Source: Clostridium sp. K13 (GTDB lineage Bacteria; Bacillota; Clostridia; Clostridiales; Clostridiaceae). Taken from it: a stretch of DNA of 40,525 bases. Position numbers and translations under genes: made by a program. The DNA lies in the NCBI RefSeq assembly GCF_019734195.1, contig NZ_JAASHM010000029.1:1-40525 (forward strand), in the 5' to 3' direction. This document shows, piece by piece, positions 1-7,932 of the stretch. Each line of letters starts with the position of its first letter. Within the stretch, counting starts at the first letter, position 1. The notes beneath the pieces are model-generated. The model did not search any database and was not told the DNA's origin. It saw nothing but the letters and a program-made list of their open reading frames with translations.

Positions 1-11
1 ATATATACTCA

Positions 12-37
12 AAAAGGACACAGCACTGTGTCCTTTT
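12..37. terminator. Bidirectional terminator after the truncated helD
   Basis: A perfect 11-bp stem (12-22 with 27-37) with a 4-nt loop carries A-rich and T-rich flanks on both sides. It can end transcripts on either strand. It lies 26 bp beyond the helD stop codon, so the shortened gene has its own transcript end. Confidence 0.85.
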
Positions 38-63
38 AAATTTAATATATAATCAACCTTCAT

Positions 64-1206
64 TTAAAACAGAGCCTTATTTATAGGATAACTTTGTAAA
101 TCTTTTAAGTATAATCTCATAATTTCTCTTTTAGAAAATAAAACATAACCTTCCATTAAAATATCATCTATTTCTAATGAACTACTTTCTAATAAAGCTA
201 TATATCTATCAATTATAGTCTTAAATATTAAATTTCCCTTTACCCTTGACGCATTTACAATTGATTGTTTTTCTCTATGATCTTCTATTTCTATAAGCTC
301 CTTTAGCTTATCATCCTTAGTTTTTATTTTTCCTTTTAATTTAAGAGTTTTCATAACAAGTTCCTGAAATGTTGTTTGTTTTACATCATTTGATCCTAAT
401 GTAGGTAAAATATCAGAAATGTAATCTAGAAATAACTTATTAGGAGCTAATACTAATATATCTTTTCCATCCATAGATTCTCTGTATCTATATAAAAGAT
501 ATGCTAATCTATGTAATGCAATTGTAGTTTTTCCTGATCCAGCTGATCCTTGAACTATTATTGGAAGGTTCTTAGGCCATCTTATAATATCATTTTGTTC
601 CTTTTGGATAGTTGCAACTACTTCCTTAAGCTTTTTTCCTCTACTTTCTTCTAGATTTATTTTTAAAAACTCATCAACAAGTTCTGATCCCTCTTCACCA
701 TTAATAATAATTTCATTAGTACTTTCATCAAAAACCTTATCTAAGTGCTTATCACTAAATAAAAACTTTCTTTTTAGATTTAACTCACCTTCAACTACCC
801 CCATTGGAGCCCTATAATAAGCTTCTCCTCCAGTCCCACTATAATAAAGATCTGCTACCGGTGCTCTCCAATCTACAACTATTTCTTCACCGTCTACTGT
901 AGATGTTATTCCTTTTTTACCTATATAAATCTTTTCTTCAACTCCAAACTTTTCATTAAAATCTACCCTTCCAAAATAAGGATTTTTTAATGCTTCTTCA
1001 TAATTTTCTATTTCTTTTTTTAGCAAGTTATATATCTTTTCAGTACTTTCTTTTTCTTGATTATAACTTCCTTTAGCTTCCTTAGTTAATACCTTTAACT
1101 TTTTAGCTATTTCTTCTTGGTATCTTTTTTTATCTTCGACTTCATTTAATATATCTTTACGCTTTTGTTCAAGAATTTCTTTTTCTAAAGCTAAATTTCC
1201 ACTCAT
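64..1206 (-). CDS. helD: C-terminally truncated HelD-like SF1 helicase / RNA polymerase-recycling factor
   Basis: The 380-residue protein matches the first half of HelD (UvrD/Rep superfamily 1), a factor that removes stalled or idle RNA polymerase from DNA using ATP. Residues 1-75 are charged and coiled-coil-like, as in the HelD arm that enters the RNAP secondary channel. A conserved segment follows (VDWRAPVADLYY, 111-122), then a Walker A motif GSAGSGKTT at 220-228. Family members are about 700-780 residues. This one stops at 380 in the 1A insertion region, so the DEAQD-type Walker B and motifs III-VI are missing. No matching frame is found in the 63 bases beyond the stop, and a terminator lies there. 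The ATG start has a GAGGAAA ribosome site. It is either a decayed gene or a short RNAP-binding protein without motor activity; the family is certain, the function is not. Confidence 0.8.
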   Translation of the reverse strand: MSGNLALEKEILEQKRKDILNEVEDKKRYQEEIAKKLKVLTKEAKGSYNQEKESTEKIYNLLKKEIENYEEALKNPYFGRVDFNEKFGVEEKIYIGKKGITSTVDGEEIVVDWRAPVADLYYSGTGGEAYYRAPMGVVEGELNLKRKFLFSDKHLDKVFDESTNEIIINGEEGSELVDEFLKINLEESRGKKLKEVVATIQKEQNDIIRWPKNLPIIVQGSAGSGKTTIALHRLAYLLYRYRESMDGKDILVLAPNKLFLDYISDILPTLGSNDVKQTTFQELVMKTLKLKGKIKTKDDKLKELIEIEDHREKQSIVNASRVKGNLIFKTIIDRYIALLESSSLEIDDILMEGYVLFSKREIMRLYLKDLQSYPINKALF

Positions 1207-1399
1207 TAGTTTTTCCTCACGACCAATCTATTTTTTTGTATTATTTTATGCAACATTTAATAATAATCTACTGTTAGTAATTTGTACAGTTATAATTATT
1301 TATAGTATTGCCTAAATTGAACATTTTTATTTTATTTTTCCTAAGTTTATTATATATTTTTTCTATTTAACAATACAAATATTTAATTTTATATAATAA

Positions 1400-1458
1400 A
1401 ATAGAGACTTGTCAAATATTATTTATTATTTTATAAATAATATTTGCTTATCTCTATT
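1400..1458 (-). terminator. Long hairpin terminator after the UPF0210 gene
   Basis: Nested inverted repeats form a long, mostly AT stem: 1400-1407 pairs with 1451-1458 and 1413-1426 pairs with 1433-1446. On the minus strand it is followed by a T-rich stretch. It lies just past the stop of the UPF0210 gene. I see no other feature in the 267-bp gap up to helD. Confidence 0.65.
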
Positions 1459-1473
1459 GTTATATTATTCTAT

Positions 1474-2829
1474 TTAATTTTTAAATGAATGAATTGGTGC
1501 TGGTATTCTACCTCCACGTTGAATAAAATCAAATGAAGAATACTTATTTATAGGCATTACAGGTGCTGTACCTAAAAGCCCTCCAAATTCAACTAAATCT
1601 CCTACTTTACATCCTGGAGCTGGAATTATTCTTACTGCTGTAGTCTTGTTATTTATAACTCCAATTGCACTTTCATCAGCAATCATTGCTGATAATGTTT
1701 CTGCAGGTGTATCTCCTGGTACTGCAATCATATCTAATCCAACTGAGCAAATAGCTGTCATTGCTTCAAGCTTTTCTAGATTTAAAGAACCATTTAATAC
1801 AGCATCTATCATTCCAGCATCTTCAGAAACTGGAATAAAAGCTCCACTTAAGCCCCCAACATGACTACAAGCCATTACTCCACCTTTTTTAACTGCATCA
1901 TTTAAAAGAGCTAAAGCTGCAGTTGTTCCATGAGTCCCTACAACTTCAAGTCCCATAGCTTCTAAAATATGCGCAACTGAATCTCCAACTGCAGGTGTAG
2001 GTGCTAATGATAAATCTACTATTCCAAAAGGTGTATCCAATCTTTTAGCAGCTTCATGTGCTACTAATTGTCCTATTCTTGTAATTTTAAATGCAGTTTT
2101 CTTAATAGTTTCAGCAACTACATCAAAGCTTTCTCCTTTAACCTTCTCTATAGCTCTTTGTACTACTCCAGGTCCACTAACTCCTACATTTATAACTCTA
2201 TCTGCTTCTCCAACTCCATGAAAAGCTCCAGCCATAAATGGATTATCCTCAACTGCATTAGCAAATACAACAAGTTTTGCACAGCCAAATCCTTTTTTAT
2301 CTGCTGTTAATTCTGCTGTTCTTTTAATTACTTTTCCCATTTCCTTAACAGCATCCATATTAATACCACATCTAGTTGAACCAACATTTACAGAAGAACA
2401 AACCTTACTAGTTTTCGCTAAAGCTTCTGGTATTGAATTAATAAGAATTCTATCTCCTTTAGTATATCCTTTATGTACTAATGCTGAAAAACCACCTATA
2501 AAATCTATGCCTAATTCATGTGCAGCTTTATCTAATGTTTCTGCAAATTTCACATAATTAGTTTCATTTGTTGCTCCAGCTATTATTGAAATAGGTGTAA
2601 CTGATACTCTTTTATTTACTATAGGTACTCCAAATTCATTTGCTATTTCATCTCCAACTTTAACTAAATCCTTAGCATAAGTAGTAATTTTATTATATAT
2701 TTTTTCTCTTGCCTTATCTCCATCACTATCTATACAATCTAAAAGAGAGATTCCCATAGTTATAGTTCTAATATCTAACTTTTCTTCTTCTATCATTTTT
2801 ATAGTTTCTAATATATTATTTGCATTCAT
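1474..2829 (-). CDS. UPF0210 (PFL-like, DUF711) family protein
   Basis: A 451-residue protein of the DUF711/UPF0210 family, widespread in clostridia and often annotated 'PFL family protein' because of distant fold similarity to pyruvate formate-lyase. It carries the family segments [17 protein letters not shown] (about 147-163) and [20 protein letters not shown] (about 363-382). No glycyl-radical loop is visible, so PFL chemistry is not implied. The biochemical function is not established. The ATG start has GGAGG 7 nt upstream. It follows the ACT-domain gene by 28 bp and shares its promoter; this gene pair is conserved in Clostridium and many other bacteria, suggesting that the ACT protein regulates it or acts with it. 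Confidence 0.9.
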   Translation of the reverse strand: MNANNILETIKMIEEEKLDIRTITMGISLLDCIDSDGDKAREKIYNKITTYAKDLVKVGDEIANEFGVPIVNKRVSVTPISIIAGATNETNYVKFAETLDKAAHELGIDFIGGFSALVHKGYTKGDRILINSIPEALAKTSKVCSSVNVGSTRCGINMDAVKEMGKVIKRTAELTADKKGFGCAKLVVFANAVEDNPFMAGAFHGVGEADRVINVGVSGPGVVQRAIEKVKGESFDVVAETIKKTAFKITRIGQLVAHEAAKRLDTPFGIVDLSLAPTPAVGDSVAHILEAMGLEVVGTHGTTAALALLNDAVKKGGVMACSHVGGLSGAFIPVSEDAGMIDAVLNGSLNLEKLEAMTAICSVGLDMIAVPGDTPAETLSAMIADESAIGVINNKTTAVRIIPAPGCKVGDLVEFGGLLGTAPVMPINKYSSFDFIQRGGRIPAPIHSFKN

Positions 2830-2857
2830 AATTTTCCTCCATTAAAGACTTGATATT

Positions 2858-3127
2858 TTATACAGTATACATTGAGTTAAATATTTCTTCTCTTTGAATT
2901 TTAACTTCAACACCTAATTCTTTTCCTTTTAGCTCCAAAGTCTTTTTAATTTCCTCAAAATTATTAGTGCTTAATTTTAGGTCTAACATCATTATCATAG
3001 TAAAGAATTCATCCATTATTGTTTGATTAACATCTAAAATATTAATATTTAACTTCTGCAATTCACTACTTACTCCTGCTATTATCCCCACTTTATCTTT
3101 ACCAATTACCGTTAAAATTGCTTTCAT
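2858..3127 (-). CDS. ACT domain protein, UPF0237 family
   Basis: An 89-residue stand-alone ACT domain. The N-terminal strand MKAILTVIGKDKVGIIAGVS followed by a helix and INILDVNQT is the typical beta-alpha-beta start of GcvR/glycine-cleavage-repressor-like ACT domains, which bind small ligands such as amino acids and usually dimerise. Length fits UPF0237 (about 90 residues). The ATG start has a GGGGG-type ribosome site (AAAGGGGGAATT). It is first in a two-gene operon with the UPF0210 gene, behind a clear sigma-A promoter. The ligand is unknown; an amino-acid-sensing regulatory role is inferred from the fold. Confidence 0.88.
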   Translation of the reverse strand: MKAILTVIGKDKVGIIAGVSSELQKLNINILDVNQTIMDEFFTMIMMLDLKLSTNNFEEIKKTLELKGKELGVEVKIQREEIFNSMYTV

Positions 3128-3178
3128 TTCTTAATTCCCCCTTTTTATTAACTGAACTTACACTCAGAAATTATATTT

Positions 3179-3207
3179 ATTCTACTATTAACCCCCTCAA
3201 TTGTCAA
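3179..3207 (-). promoter_or_regulatory. Sigma-A promoter of the ACT-UPF0210 operon
   Basis: On the minus strand TTGACA (3202-3207) and TAGAAT (3179-3184) are separated by exactly 17 nt, a near-consensus vegetative promoter about 50 bp upstream of the ACT gene start. Confidence 0.8.
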
Positions 3208-3271
3208 TTTAATCCTTTTATATTTGTAATAGTTTTTTTATTATATGACAAAATATAATTAGGTGAATTTG

Positions 3272-3299
3272 TTGTTTAGTAATTTTCTAACTACATAAT
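3272..3299 (+). promoter_or_regulatory. Candidate promoter of the 51-residue ORF
   Basis: TTGTTT (3272-3277) and CATAAT (3294-3299) are 16 nt apart on the plus strand, about 37 bp before the ATG at 3336. The match to sigma-A consensus is only moderate. Confidence 0.4.
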
Positions 3300-3335
3300 G
3301 ATATACCTTTAAACATTGAAAGGAAGATGATTTTT

Positions 3336-3491
3336 ATGAGTAATAATATTCATGTAAATACTCCAGCTGACTTAGCTAAAATAGGTAACTTCACAAAAAA
3401 TGCTATTGAATCTTTTGAAAATTGTATTGTAAATGAACATAATTATTTAGAAAAAGTAGATAAAAATTTAAATAATAAAAATAATAAGTAA
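3336..3491 (+). CDS. Small hypothetical protein, 51 residues
   Basis: A short frame of 51 codons (MSNNIHVNTPADLAKIGNF at the N-terminus, Asn/Lys-rich C-terminus) with a plausible AGGAAG ribosome site about 10 nt before ATG and a strong terminator 6 bp after the stop. It has no signal peptide or membrane segment. A central amphipathic stretch (about 11-32) and one Cys at 30 are visible. I do not recognise the family. It converges on the first agr-type kinase. The promoter, ribosome site, stop and terminator arrangement supports a real gene, but coding potential should be confirmed by conservation in relatives. It could be a cytosolic regulator or a peptide; nothing in the sequence decides. Confidence 0.55.
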   Translation: MSNNIHVNTPADLAKIGNFTKNAIESFENCIVNEHNYLEKVDKNLNNKNNK

Positions 3492-3497
3492 ATAAAA

Positions 3498-3538
3498 AAA
3501 GTAGTATGAAAATACTATTTTATTTTTCATACTACTTT
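3498..3538. terminator. Bidirectional terminator between the small ORF and the first kinase
   Basis: A perfect 15-bp stem (3498-3512 with 3524-3538) with an 11-nt loop serves both converging genes. The right arm overlaps the stop codon of the kinase gene (3537-3539). Confidence 0.85.
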
Positions 3539-4751
3539 ATATCTTAATAGTTATGTTAAAAACATCTGAATCTAAAGACATTATAACATTCCCTTTATAT
3601 TTATTAATTATATTTTTTATATTATATAATCCGTATCCTCTTCCTTTTCCCTTAGTTGAAAATCTCACCTTAGAAATATCAGTCATCATTTCTTCTGTAA
3701 GATTAGTAATGCTATTTGAAACCTTTATTATATGCTTCTCTTCTCTAAATTCCGTAAAAATATTAATATGCTTTTTATCACTTTTACTTGCTGCTTCAAT
3801 TGCATTATTTAATAAATTACTTAATACTACTGTAAGTTCACTATCATCTAATGGTATACATTCTAATTGGTTATTTATTTCATAACAACACTTTATCTCA
3901 TTTTTTTCAGCTTGAGTTATTTTACTTAATAAAACAGCTTTAAGAATAATATTTTCAATATTTGATAAATTATGTAATAAATTTTTATTTTCGAATACAT
4001 TTCCTATGTATTTTTTAGCTCTATCACGCAGCTCGTCCTCTTTGCAAACTTGTATCATGCAATATAATATGTTTAAATGATTTTTATACTCATGCTCACT
4101 TGCTTTCATTTCATCAATAAGATCTTGTATTAATGGATTAATACTTTCTTTCAATTCAGATTTTTTACTATTTCTATCCTTTTTATAAAGATCTATAAAA
4201 TAAAATAAATTTATAACTATAATAGCTATAAATAGTACCCCACATTCTACTAAATTTAATCCTTCTATAGAGCTATTTTGAAATAACACTTTAAAAAATA
4301 AAAATACTATGATTATATTAATACAAACTATAAGAATAGAATTGTATTTTTCTATAAAATTATCTATTCTAACTTTTTTAAATTTAATAATTTTATGACT
4401 AAAATATATTGCTAAACTCATTGTTACCAAAAGAATTACCGCACATAACCAAGATGGTAAATCATTATGTCCAACTATTAAAATAGATATTACCATAACT
4501 ATAAGTTCAGTAACAATTACTATAATACTTGAAATAATCAATTCAACTATATTAACTATAATACTTTTCTTATAAATTTGCCTTACTATAATTGTAGCTA
4601 TTAAGAAAATAAAAATAAATGCTAATACTCTGTACTCCTTTAAAATCATAAATATAGTAGTTGCTATTATTCCCCCTACTATTGAATGAAAAATATATTT
4701 TTTTATATTACTTATTCCTTCAATAAATAGTATATGATATAGCATTAACAT
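3537..4751 (-). CDS. AgrC-like GHKL sensor histidine kinase (copy 1, orphan)
   Basis: A 404-residue membrane kinase. Residues about 1-190 hold five to six hydrophobic helices (peptide-sensor domain). A cytosolic linker leads to the H-box SEHEYKNHLNIL, with H220 as the likely phospho-acceptor (HEYxN matches the HDYxN of AgrC). The N-box NLLNNAIEAA lies at 311-320 and the G-box GRGYG at 369-373. It is a clear paralogue of the kinase at 5802-7070, sharing the RGYGLYN, TKGxGRG and SELTVxLSNLLNNAIEA blocks. It is transcribed divergently from agrBD. Oddities: the N-terminus is about 18 residues shorter than its paralogue, losing most of the first helix. There is no ribosome site next to the ATG; a GGGGTGAT lies about 30 nt upstream, before an in-frame stop. 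Family assignment is firm; the exact start is uncertain. Confidence 0.85.
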   Translation of the reverse strand: MLMLYHILFIEGISNIKKYIFHSIVGGIIATTIFMILKEYRVLAFIFIFLIATIIVRQIYKKSIIVNIVELIISSIIVIVTELIVMVISILIVGHNDLPSWLCAVILLVTMSLAIYFSHKIIKFKKVRIDNFIEKYNSILIVCINIIIVFLFFKVLFQNSSIEGLNLVECGVLFIAIIVINLFYFIDLYKKDRNSKKSELKESINPLIQDLIDEMKASEHEYKNHLNILYCMIQVCKEDELRDRAKKYIGNVFENKNLLHNLSNIENIILKAVLLSKITQAEKNEIKCCYEINNQLECIPLDDSELTVVLSNLLNNAIEAASKSDKKHINIFTEFREEKHIIKVSNSITNLTEEMMTDISKVRFSTKGKGRGYGLYNIKNIINKYKGNVIMSLDSDVFNITIKI

Positions 4752-4800
4752 ACTTGTAAATTCAAGAAATGTAAATATTTAAATCACCCCATATCCCCAA

Positions 4801-4830
4801 CATATTTTATCATATTTTATCATATTTTTA
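4801..4830. repeat. Three tandem 10-bp repeats in the agrB-kinase intergenic region
   Basis: CATATTTTAT is repeated three times head to tail (the last copy ends TTTA), one helical turn per unit, 50 bp upstream of the copy-1 kinase ATG. A separate inverted repeat, GAACA-TTAC-TGTTC, is at 4870-4883. Both lie in the 276-bp divergent promoter region between the kinase and agrB. They may be protein-binding sites, but which regulator would bind is unknown. Confidence 0.5.
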
Positions 4831-4991
4831 CATTTTCCAAAAGTATTTTTTACTTATTATTCATTATTAGAACATTACTGTTCATATTAAGAAAATATGT
4901 ATCATTTCTTTCTTTCTATTCCTTTTTTCTTCTTTTTATGCTAATTTAAATGAAATTTGTGGTTTTAATAGAATTTAAGTGTAATTTATAT

Positions 4992-4997
4992 TATAAT
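4992..4997 (+). promoter_or_regulatory. Possible -10 element of agrBD, no good -35
   Basis: TATAAT at 4992-4997 lies about 30 bp before the agrB start. The expected -35 position (about 4969-4974) reads TAGAAT, far from TTGACA, which fits an activator-dependent promoter as in other agr loci. I find no convincing pair of AgrA-type direct repeats upstream. Confidence 0.4.
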
Positions 4998-5027
4998 TAT
5001 TTATGTAATACTTAAGGAGGTATACTT

Positions 5028-5609
5028 TTGAGTAATCAATTTATAAAAAAACAATTAGATTTTATAGTTACAAATGTTGGATTAACTGATATTTATGAAA
5101 TTGATAAAATAAGATATGGATTAGAAGTTTTTTATGGTGAGACCTCTAAAATAATAATTATGGTTTTAATTGCATTATTATTAGACAAGTTACCGGCATT
5201 TATATTGATGATAACTTTATTAATGCTAATAAGACCTTTTATTGGTGGAAGCCATGCCAAGACTTTTATTAGCTGTGTAGTTCAAAGTAATGTATCATTT
5301 ATTGTAATATATTACTTAGCCTATATTCTACCTCCAATAAACATTATACTTCATTTAATGCTAATATTACTAAGTATTATAATTATCAGAAAATTCAATC
5401 CTGTTAATCCTCTTCGTAAAGTAATTAAAACACAATATAAAAAGATAAAATTTAAAAACATAGTTACTTTCACTTTATTAATTTGGTTTGTTTTTTCAAA
5501 TTTATTACTATCAAATTACTATATTAATTGTGGTTTATTAATAATTTTATATATAATTTTAGATTTTTTAAAGGAGGTTTATAAAAATGAAAAAAAAATT
5601 AGCAGTTAA
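5028..5609 (+). CDS. agrB: AgrB, integral membrane peptidase that processes the AgrD pro-peptide
   Basis: A 193-residue polytopic membrane protein. AgrB is a cysteine endopeptidase that cuts off the C-terminal tail of AgrD and cyclises the remainder into an autoinducing peptide. The catalytic pair is visible in GGSHAKTFISC: His76 and Cys83, with the usual spacing. The preceding RPFIGG and following hydrophobic helices are family-typical, and length matches (190-210). The start is TTG with AAGGAGG 7 nt upstream. The last 23 bp overlap the agrD start, so the two are translationally coupled. It is divergent from one agr-type kinase and convergent with another. Confidence 0.95.
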   Translation: MSNQFIKKQLDFIVTNVGLTDIYEIDKIRYGLEVFYGETSKIIIMVLIALLLDKLPAFILMITLLMLIRPFIGGSHAKTFISCVVQSNVSFIVIYYLAYILPPINIILHLMLILLSIIIIRKFNPVNPLRKVIKTQYKKIKFKNIVTFTLLIWFVFSNLLLSNYYINCGLLIILYIILDFLKEVYKNEKKISS

Positions 5610-5727
5610 ATTAGCTACTTTAATGTGTGCAGTTACAAGTGTAGGTGAAATAGCTACATTAGCAGCACCTAATAGTCTTTTATTATGGGGTGAACCAACT
5701 CCACCTATGAAAAAAGAAAATAAATAA
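5587..5727 (+). CDS. agrD: AgrD, autoinducing peptide precursor with Ser at the cyclisation position
   Basis: A 46-residue peptide precursor starting at an ATG inside the agrB 3' end, with AAGGAGG at 5571-5577. The N-terminal leader (MKKKLAVKLATLM, then hydrophobic residues to about 27) is the amphipathic membrane-anchoring part. The core reads APNSLLLW, followed by the tail GEPTPPMKKENK. Known AgrD peptides cyclise a Cys onto the residue four positions later, just before a tail of the form x-(E/Q)-(P/V). Here that spacing gives the ring Ser30-Leu-Leu-Leu-Trp34 before Gly-Glu-Pro. The only Cys (C14) is in the leader. A serine lactone, as in the Staphylococcus intermedius peptide, is therefore predicted. 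It ends just before a strong terminator. Confidence 0.9.
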   Translation: MKKKLAVKLATLMCAVTSVGEIATLAAPNSLLLWGEPTPPMKKENK

Positions 5728-5728
5728 T

Positions 5729-5773
5729 AAATAGGAGATATATAATTAAAAATTTATTATATATCTCCTATTT
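5729..5773. terminator. Terminator of agrBD, shared with the converging kinase
   Basis: A perfect 18-bp stem (5729-5746 with 5756-5773) and 9-nt loop, with T-rich sequence after it on the plus strand. Its left arm begins two bases after the agrD stop. The converging kinase operon ends 28 bp to the right. Confidence 0.88.
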
Positions 5774-5801
5774 AATTTTAAGTGTTTATTTCACTATACA
5801 C

Positions 5802-7070
5802 TTATTTAACAAATAAAATTTTAATATTCATAATATCTTCTTCTAAAGATAATTGTATTTTTCCTCTATATTTATCTACTATATTTTTCACATTATATAA
5901 TCCATAGCCTCTACCTTCGCCTTTAGTACTATATCCCATTTTAAAAATATTAGATAAATCTTCTCCTTTTAATCCTTCTGTCCTATTCTTTACATTTATT
6001 ATATAATACCTATTATCCTCTTCTAGGATTACTTCTAACTCTTTTTTCTTTATCATACTAGTTGCTTCTATAGCATTATTTAATAAATTACTCAATATTA
6101 CTGTAAGCTCTGAATTATCAAGAGAAATATCTTTAAAGTTACTTTTTATATTATATGTATATTGAACTCCTAACTTTTCTGCCCTTTGTCCTTTATTATA
6201 AAGCACAGCTTTAATTATAGTATTTTCTACATTTAATAACATTGAAAATTCTTCTGTATCATCTACTATATTTGATATATACTCTTGTAATTTTCCTTTC
6301 ATTTCTTCTGGTGTTGTAACTTGTGCTATACTCCAAATAGTATTTAAATGATTTTTATATTCATGCTCATTAGCTTTAAGCTTACCCATTAAATCATTTA
6401 TAAGTGGATTAAATGAAGTTTTAATTTCACTTTTTTTCTTTTCATTTAATGTTTTATATAAATAAACATAAAAATAACAGTTTACTCCTATAAGTATTAA
6501 CCCTAATATTGTTATTGGAATAATAATCGTAGTACTCATTAACCTATTAGTCATTAATACCTTTATTAACAAAAAGAATACAAATAAGTTTAATATTATT
6601 ATATTTATACTTTTATATTTAGAAAAAAAGGTTGAAAACCTTACCTTTTTTACAACTTTATTAGTACTTAATAAATAAATTAATATAGACATTATACATG
6701 TCACTAATATAAGATATGTTGTTGGACTTAAATCATCATTTCCCATTGTTACATACACTATAAAACTTATTACTAATTCAAAGCCTAGCATAAGTAAAGC
6801 ACTGACTATAAATTCAATAAATGTTACTATTGTATCCTTTTTTTCATATTTACTTATTAACATAGAATTTAAAAATAATACCCCTATAAGAATTATCAGT
6901 GGATCAGTAGAATATATAGTTACAAATAATGAATATGTCAATGAAGTTATTATTGAAAGAATACCTATCTTAAAAATTCCTTGAAATATTCTATCATTTA
7001 TTAAAATATTATATATTAAAAATATAGTTAAAATTTCTATAAACGAAATGCATATTCCTATTATGTCCAT
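5802..7070 (-). CDS. agrC: AgrC-like GHKL sensor histidine kinase (copy 2)
   Basis: A 422-residue membrane histidine kinase. Six to seven hydrophobic helices fill residues about 1-205. The H-box NEHEYKNHLN has H236 as likely phospho-acceptor. The N-box LSNLLNNAIEA and the G-box GEGRGYGLYN near the C-terminus form the GHKL ATPase. Its ATG overlaps the stop of the response regulator gene by one base (TAATG), with GGAGG inside that gene, so the pair is translationally coupled. This makes it the best candidate for the AgrC receptor of the nearby AgrD peptide. That role is inferred from context; the kinase family itself is clear. Confidence 0.88.
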   Translation of the reverse strand: MDIIGICISFIEILTIFLIYNILINDRIFQGIFKIGILSIITSLTYSLFVTIYSTDPLIILIGVLFLNSMLISKYEKKDTIVTFIEFIVSALLMLGFELVISFIVYVTMGNDDLSPTTYLILVTCIMSILIYLLSTNKVVKKVRFSTFFSKYKSINIIILNLFVFFLLIKVLMTNRLMSTTIIIPITILGLILIGVNCYFYVYLYKTLNEKKKSEIKTSFNPLINDLMGKLKANEHEYKNHLNTIWSIAQVTTPEEMKGKLQEYISNIVDDTEEFSMLLNVENTIIKAVLYNKGQRAEKLGVQYTYNIKSNFKDISLDNSELTVILSNLLNNAIEATSMIKKKELEVILEEDNRYYIINVKNRTEGLKGEDLSNIFKMGYSTKGEGRGYGLYNVKNIVDKYRGKIQLSLEEDIMNIKILFVK

Positions 7071-7789
7071 TATTCAATCCTCCTTAAAAATGCTTGTCTA
7101 TATGTGTAGCTTAATAAAACCACATCATCACATCCCCTCAATTTAATATTCCATACTTTTTCATAGGTCTTTTCAATTTCAGTAACATACTTCATATTAA
7201 TAGCAAATGATCTATGTGTTTGTATTATTTCATCATTATTTAAACTTTTTAAAACCTTAACTAAAGAAGTCCTTTTCACATTATATACTCCACTTATAGT
7301 ATGAATATTGCAACATTTATTTATATACTCAATATAAATAATATCATTATGATATAATTTTACTGATATATTAGAGTCAAGATCTATAAATGAATAACAT
7401 CCCTCTTTAATGTTCTTTAGTGGCGTTGAGTTTAAAAACACATCTACAATCTTTATGATATCCTTTTCCTTATAGGGTTTAACAATAAAGTCATAACAAT
7501 GAATGTTTTTAAATGCTTCTATTATATGTACAAGCTCACCAGTTACAAATACTATTCCAGTTAAAGCATGATTTTCATATTTACGTATTTTTTTTGCTAA
7601 ATCTAATCCTGAAGAGTCTTTCAACTGTATATCAATAAAAAATAAATGTATATCCTTTTCATCAATAATTTTTATTGCTTCATTTTTAGAAGCTGCCTCA
7701 TATATCCTTACATCCACAAAATTTGATTTAATTATTGATGCTAATGCCTCTCTTTGAATTCTTTCATCCTCGACCAATAATATATTCAT
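7070..7789 (-). CDS. agrA: AgrA-like LytTR response regulator
   Basis: A 239-residue response regulator. The receiver domain occupies residues 1-120: acidic pocket ED at 7-8, phospho-acceptor Asp53 (FFIDIQL), Thr83 and Lys104 (VKPY). The C-terminal LytTR DNA-binding domain (about 135-239) includes the conserved YIEYINKCCNIHT and the THRSFAIN segment. AgrA, VirR and LytR belong to this family and bind direct repeats upstream of target promoters. The ATG start has AGGAGGAT upstream. It is first in an operon with the copy-2 kinase. It is the only response regulator visible for the two kinases in the window. Confidence 0.9.
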   Translation of the reverse strand: MNILLVEDERIQREALASIIKSNFVDVRIYEAASKNEAIKIIDEKDIHLFFIDIQLKDSSGLDLAKKIRKYENHALTGIVFVTGELVHIIEAFKNIHCYDFIVKPYKEKDIIKIVDVFLNSTPLKNIKEGCYSFIDLDSNISVKLYHNDIIYIEYINKCCNIHTISGVYNVKRTSLVKVLKSLNNDEIIQTHRSFAINMKYVTEIEKTYEKVWNIKLRGCDDVVLLSYTYRQAFLRRIE

Positions 7790-7820
7790 GCTTATCCTCC
7801 TAAAATATACATATAAATAT

Positions 7821-7850
7821 ATTATAGTACAATTTTAGATATTTTGCCAC
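7821..7850 (-). promoter_or_regulatory. Promoter of the agrA-agrC operon
   Basis: On the minus strand TATAAT (7821-7826) is preceded, after 18 nt, by GTGGCA (7845-7850), a weak -35. It lies about 32 bp upstream of the response regulator ATG. Confidence 0.5.
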
Positions 7851-7932
7851 ATTGTTAAATTATTATTGTATTTTATTTTACATTTTAATATATACCAATT
7901 AACTTTTATTAATTTTTTTATTAAAATAAAAA

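Noticed and set aside
4752..5027. AgrA/VirR-type binding boxes upstream of agrB
   Set aside because: AATTT-containing stretches at 4954 and 4972 have the wrong spacing and low similarity to the known 9-bp direct repeats; I could not support a site.
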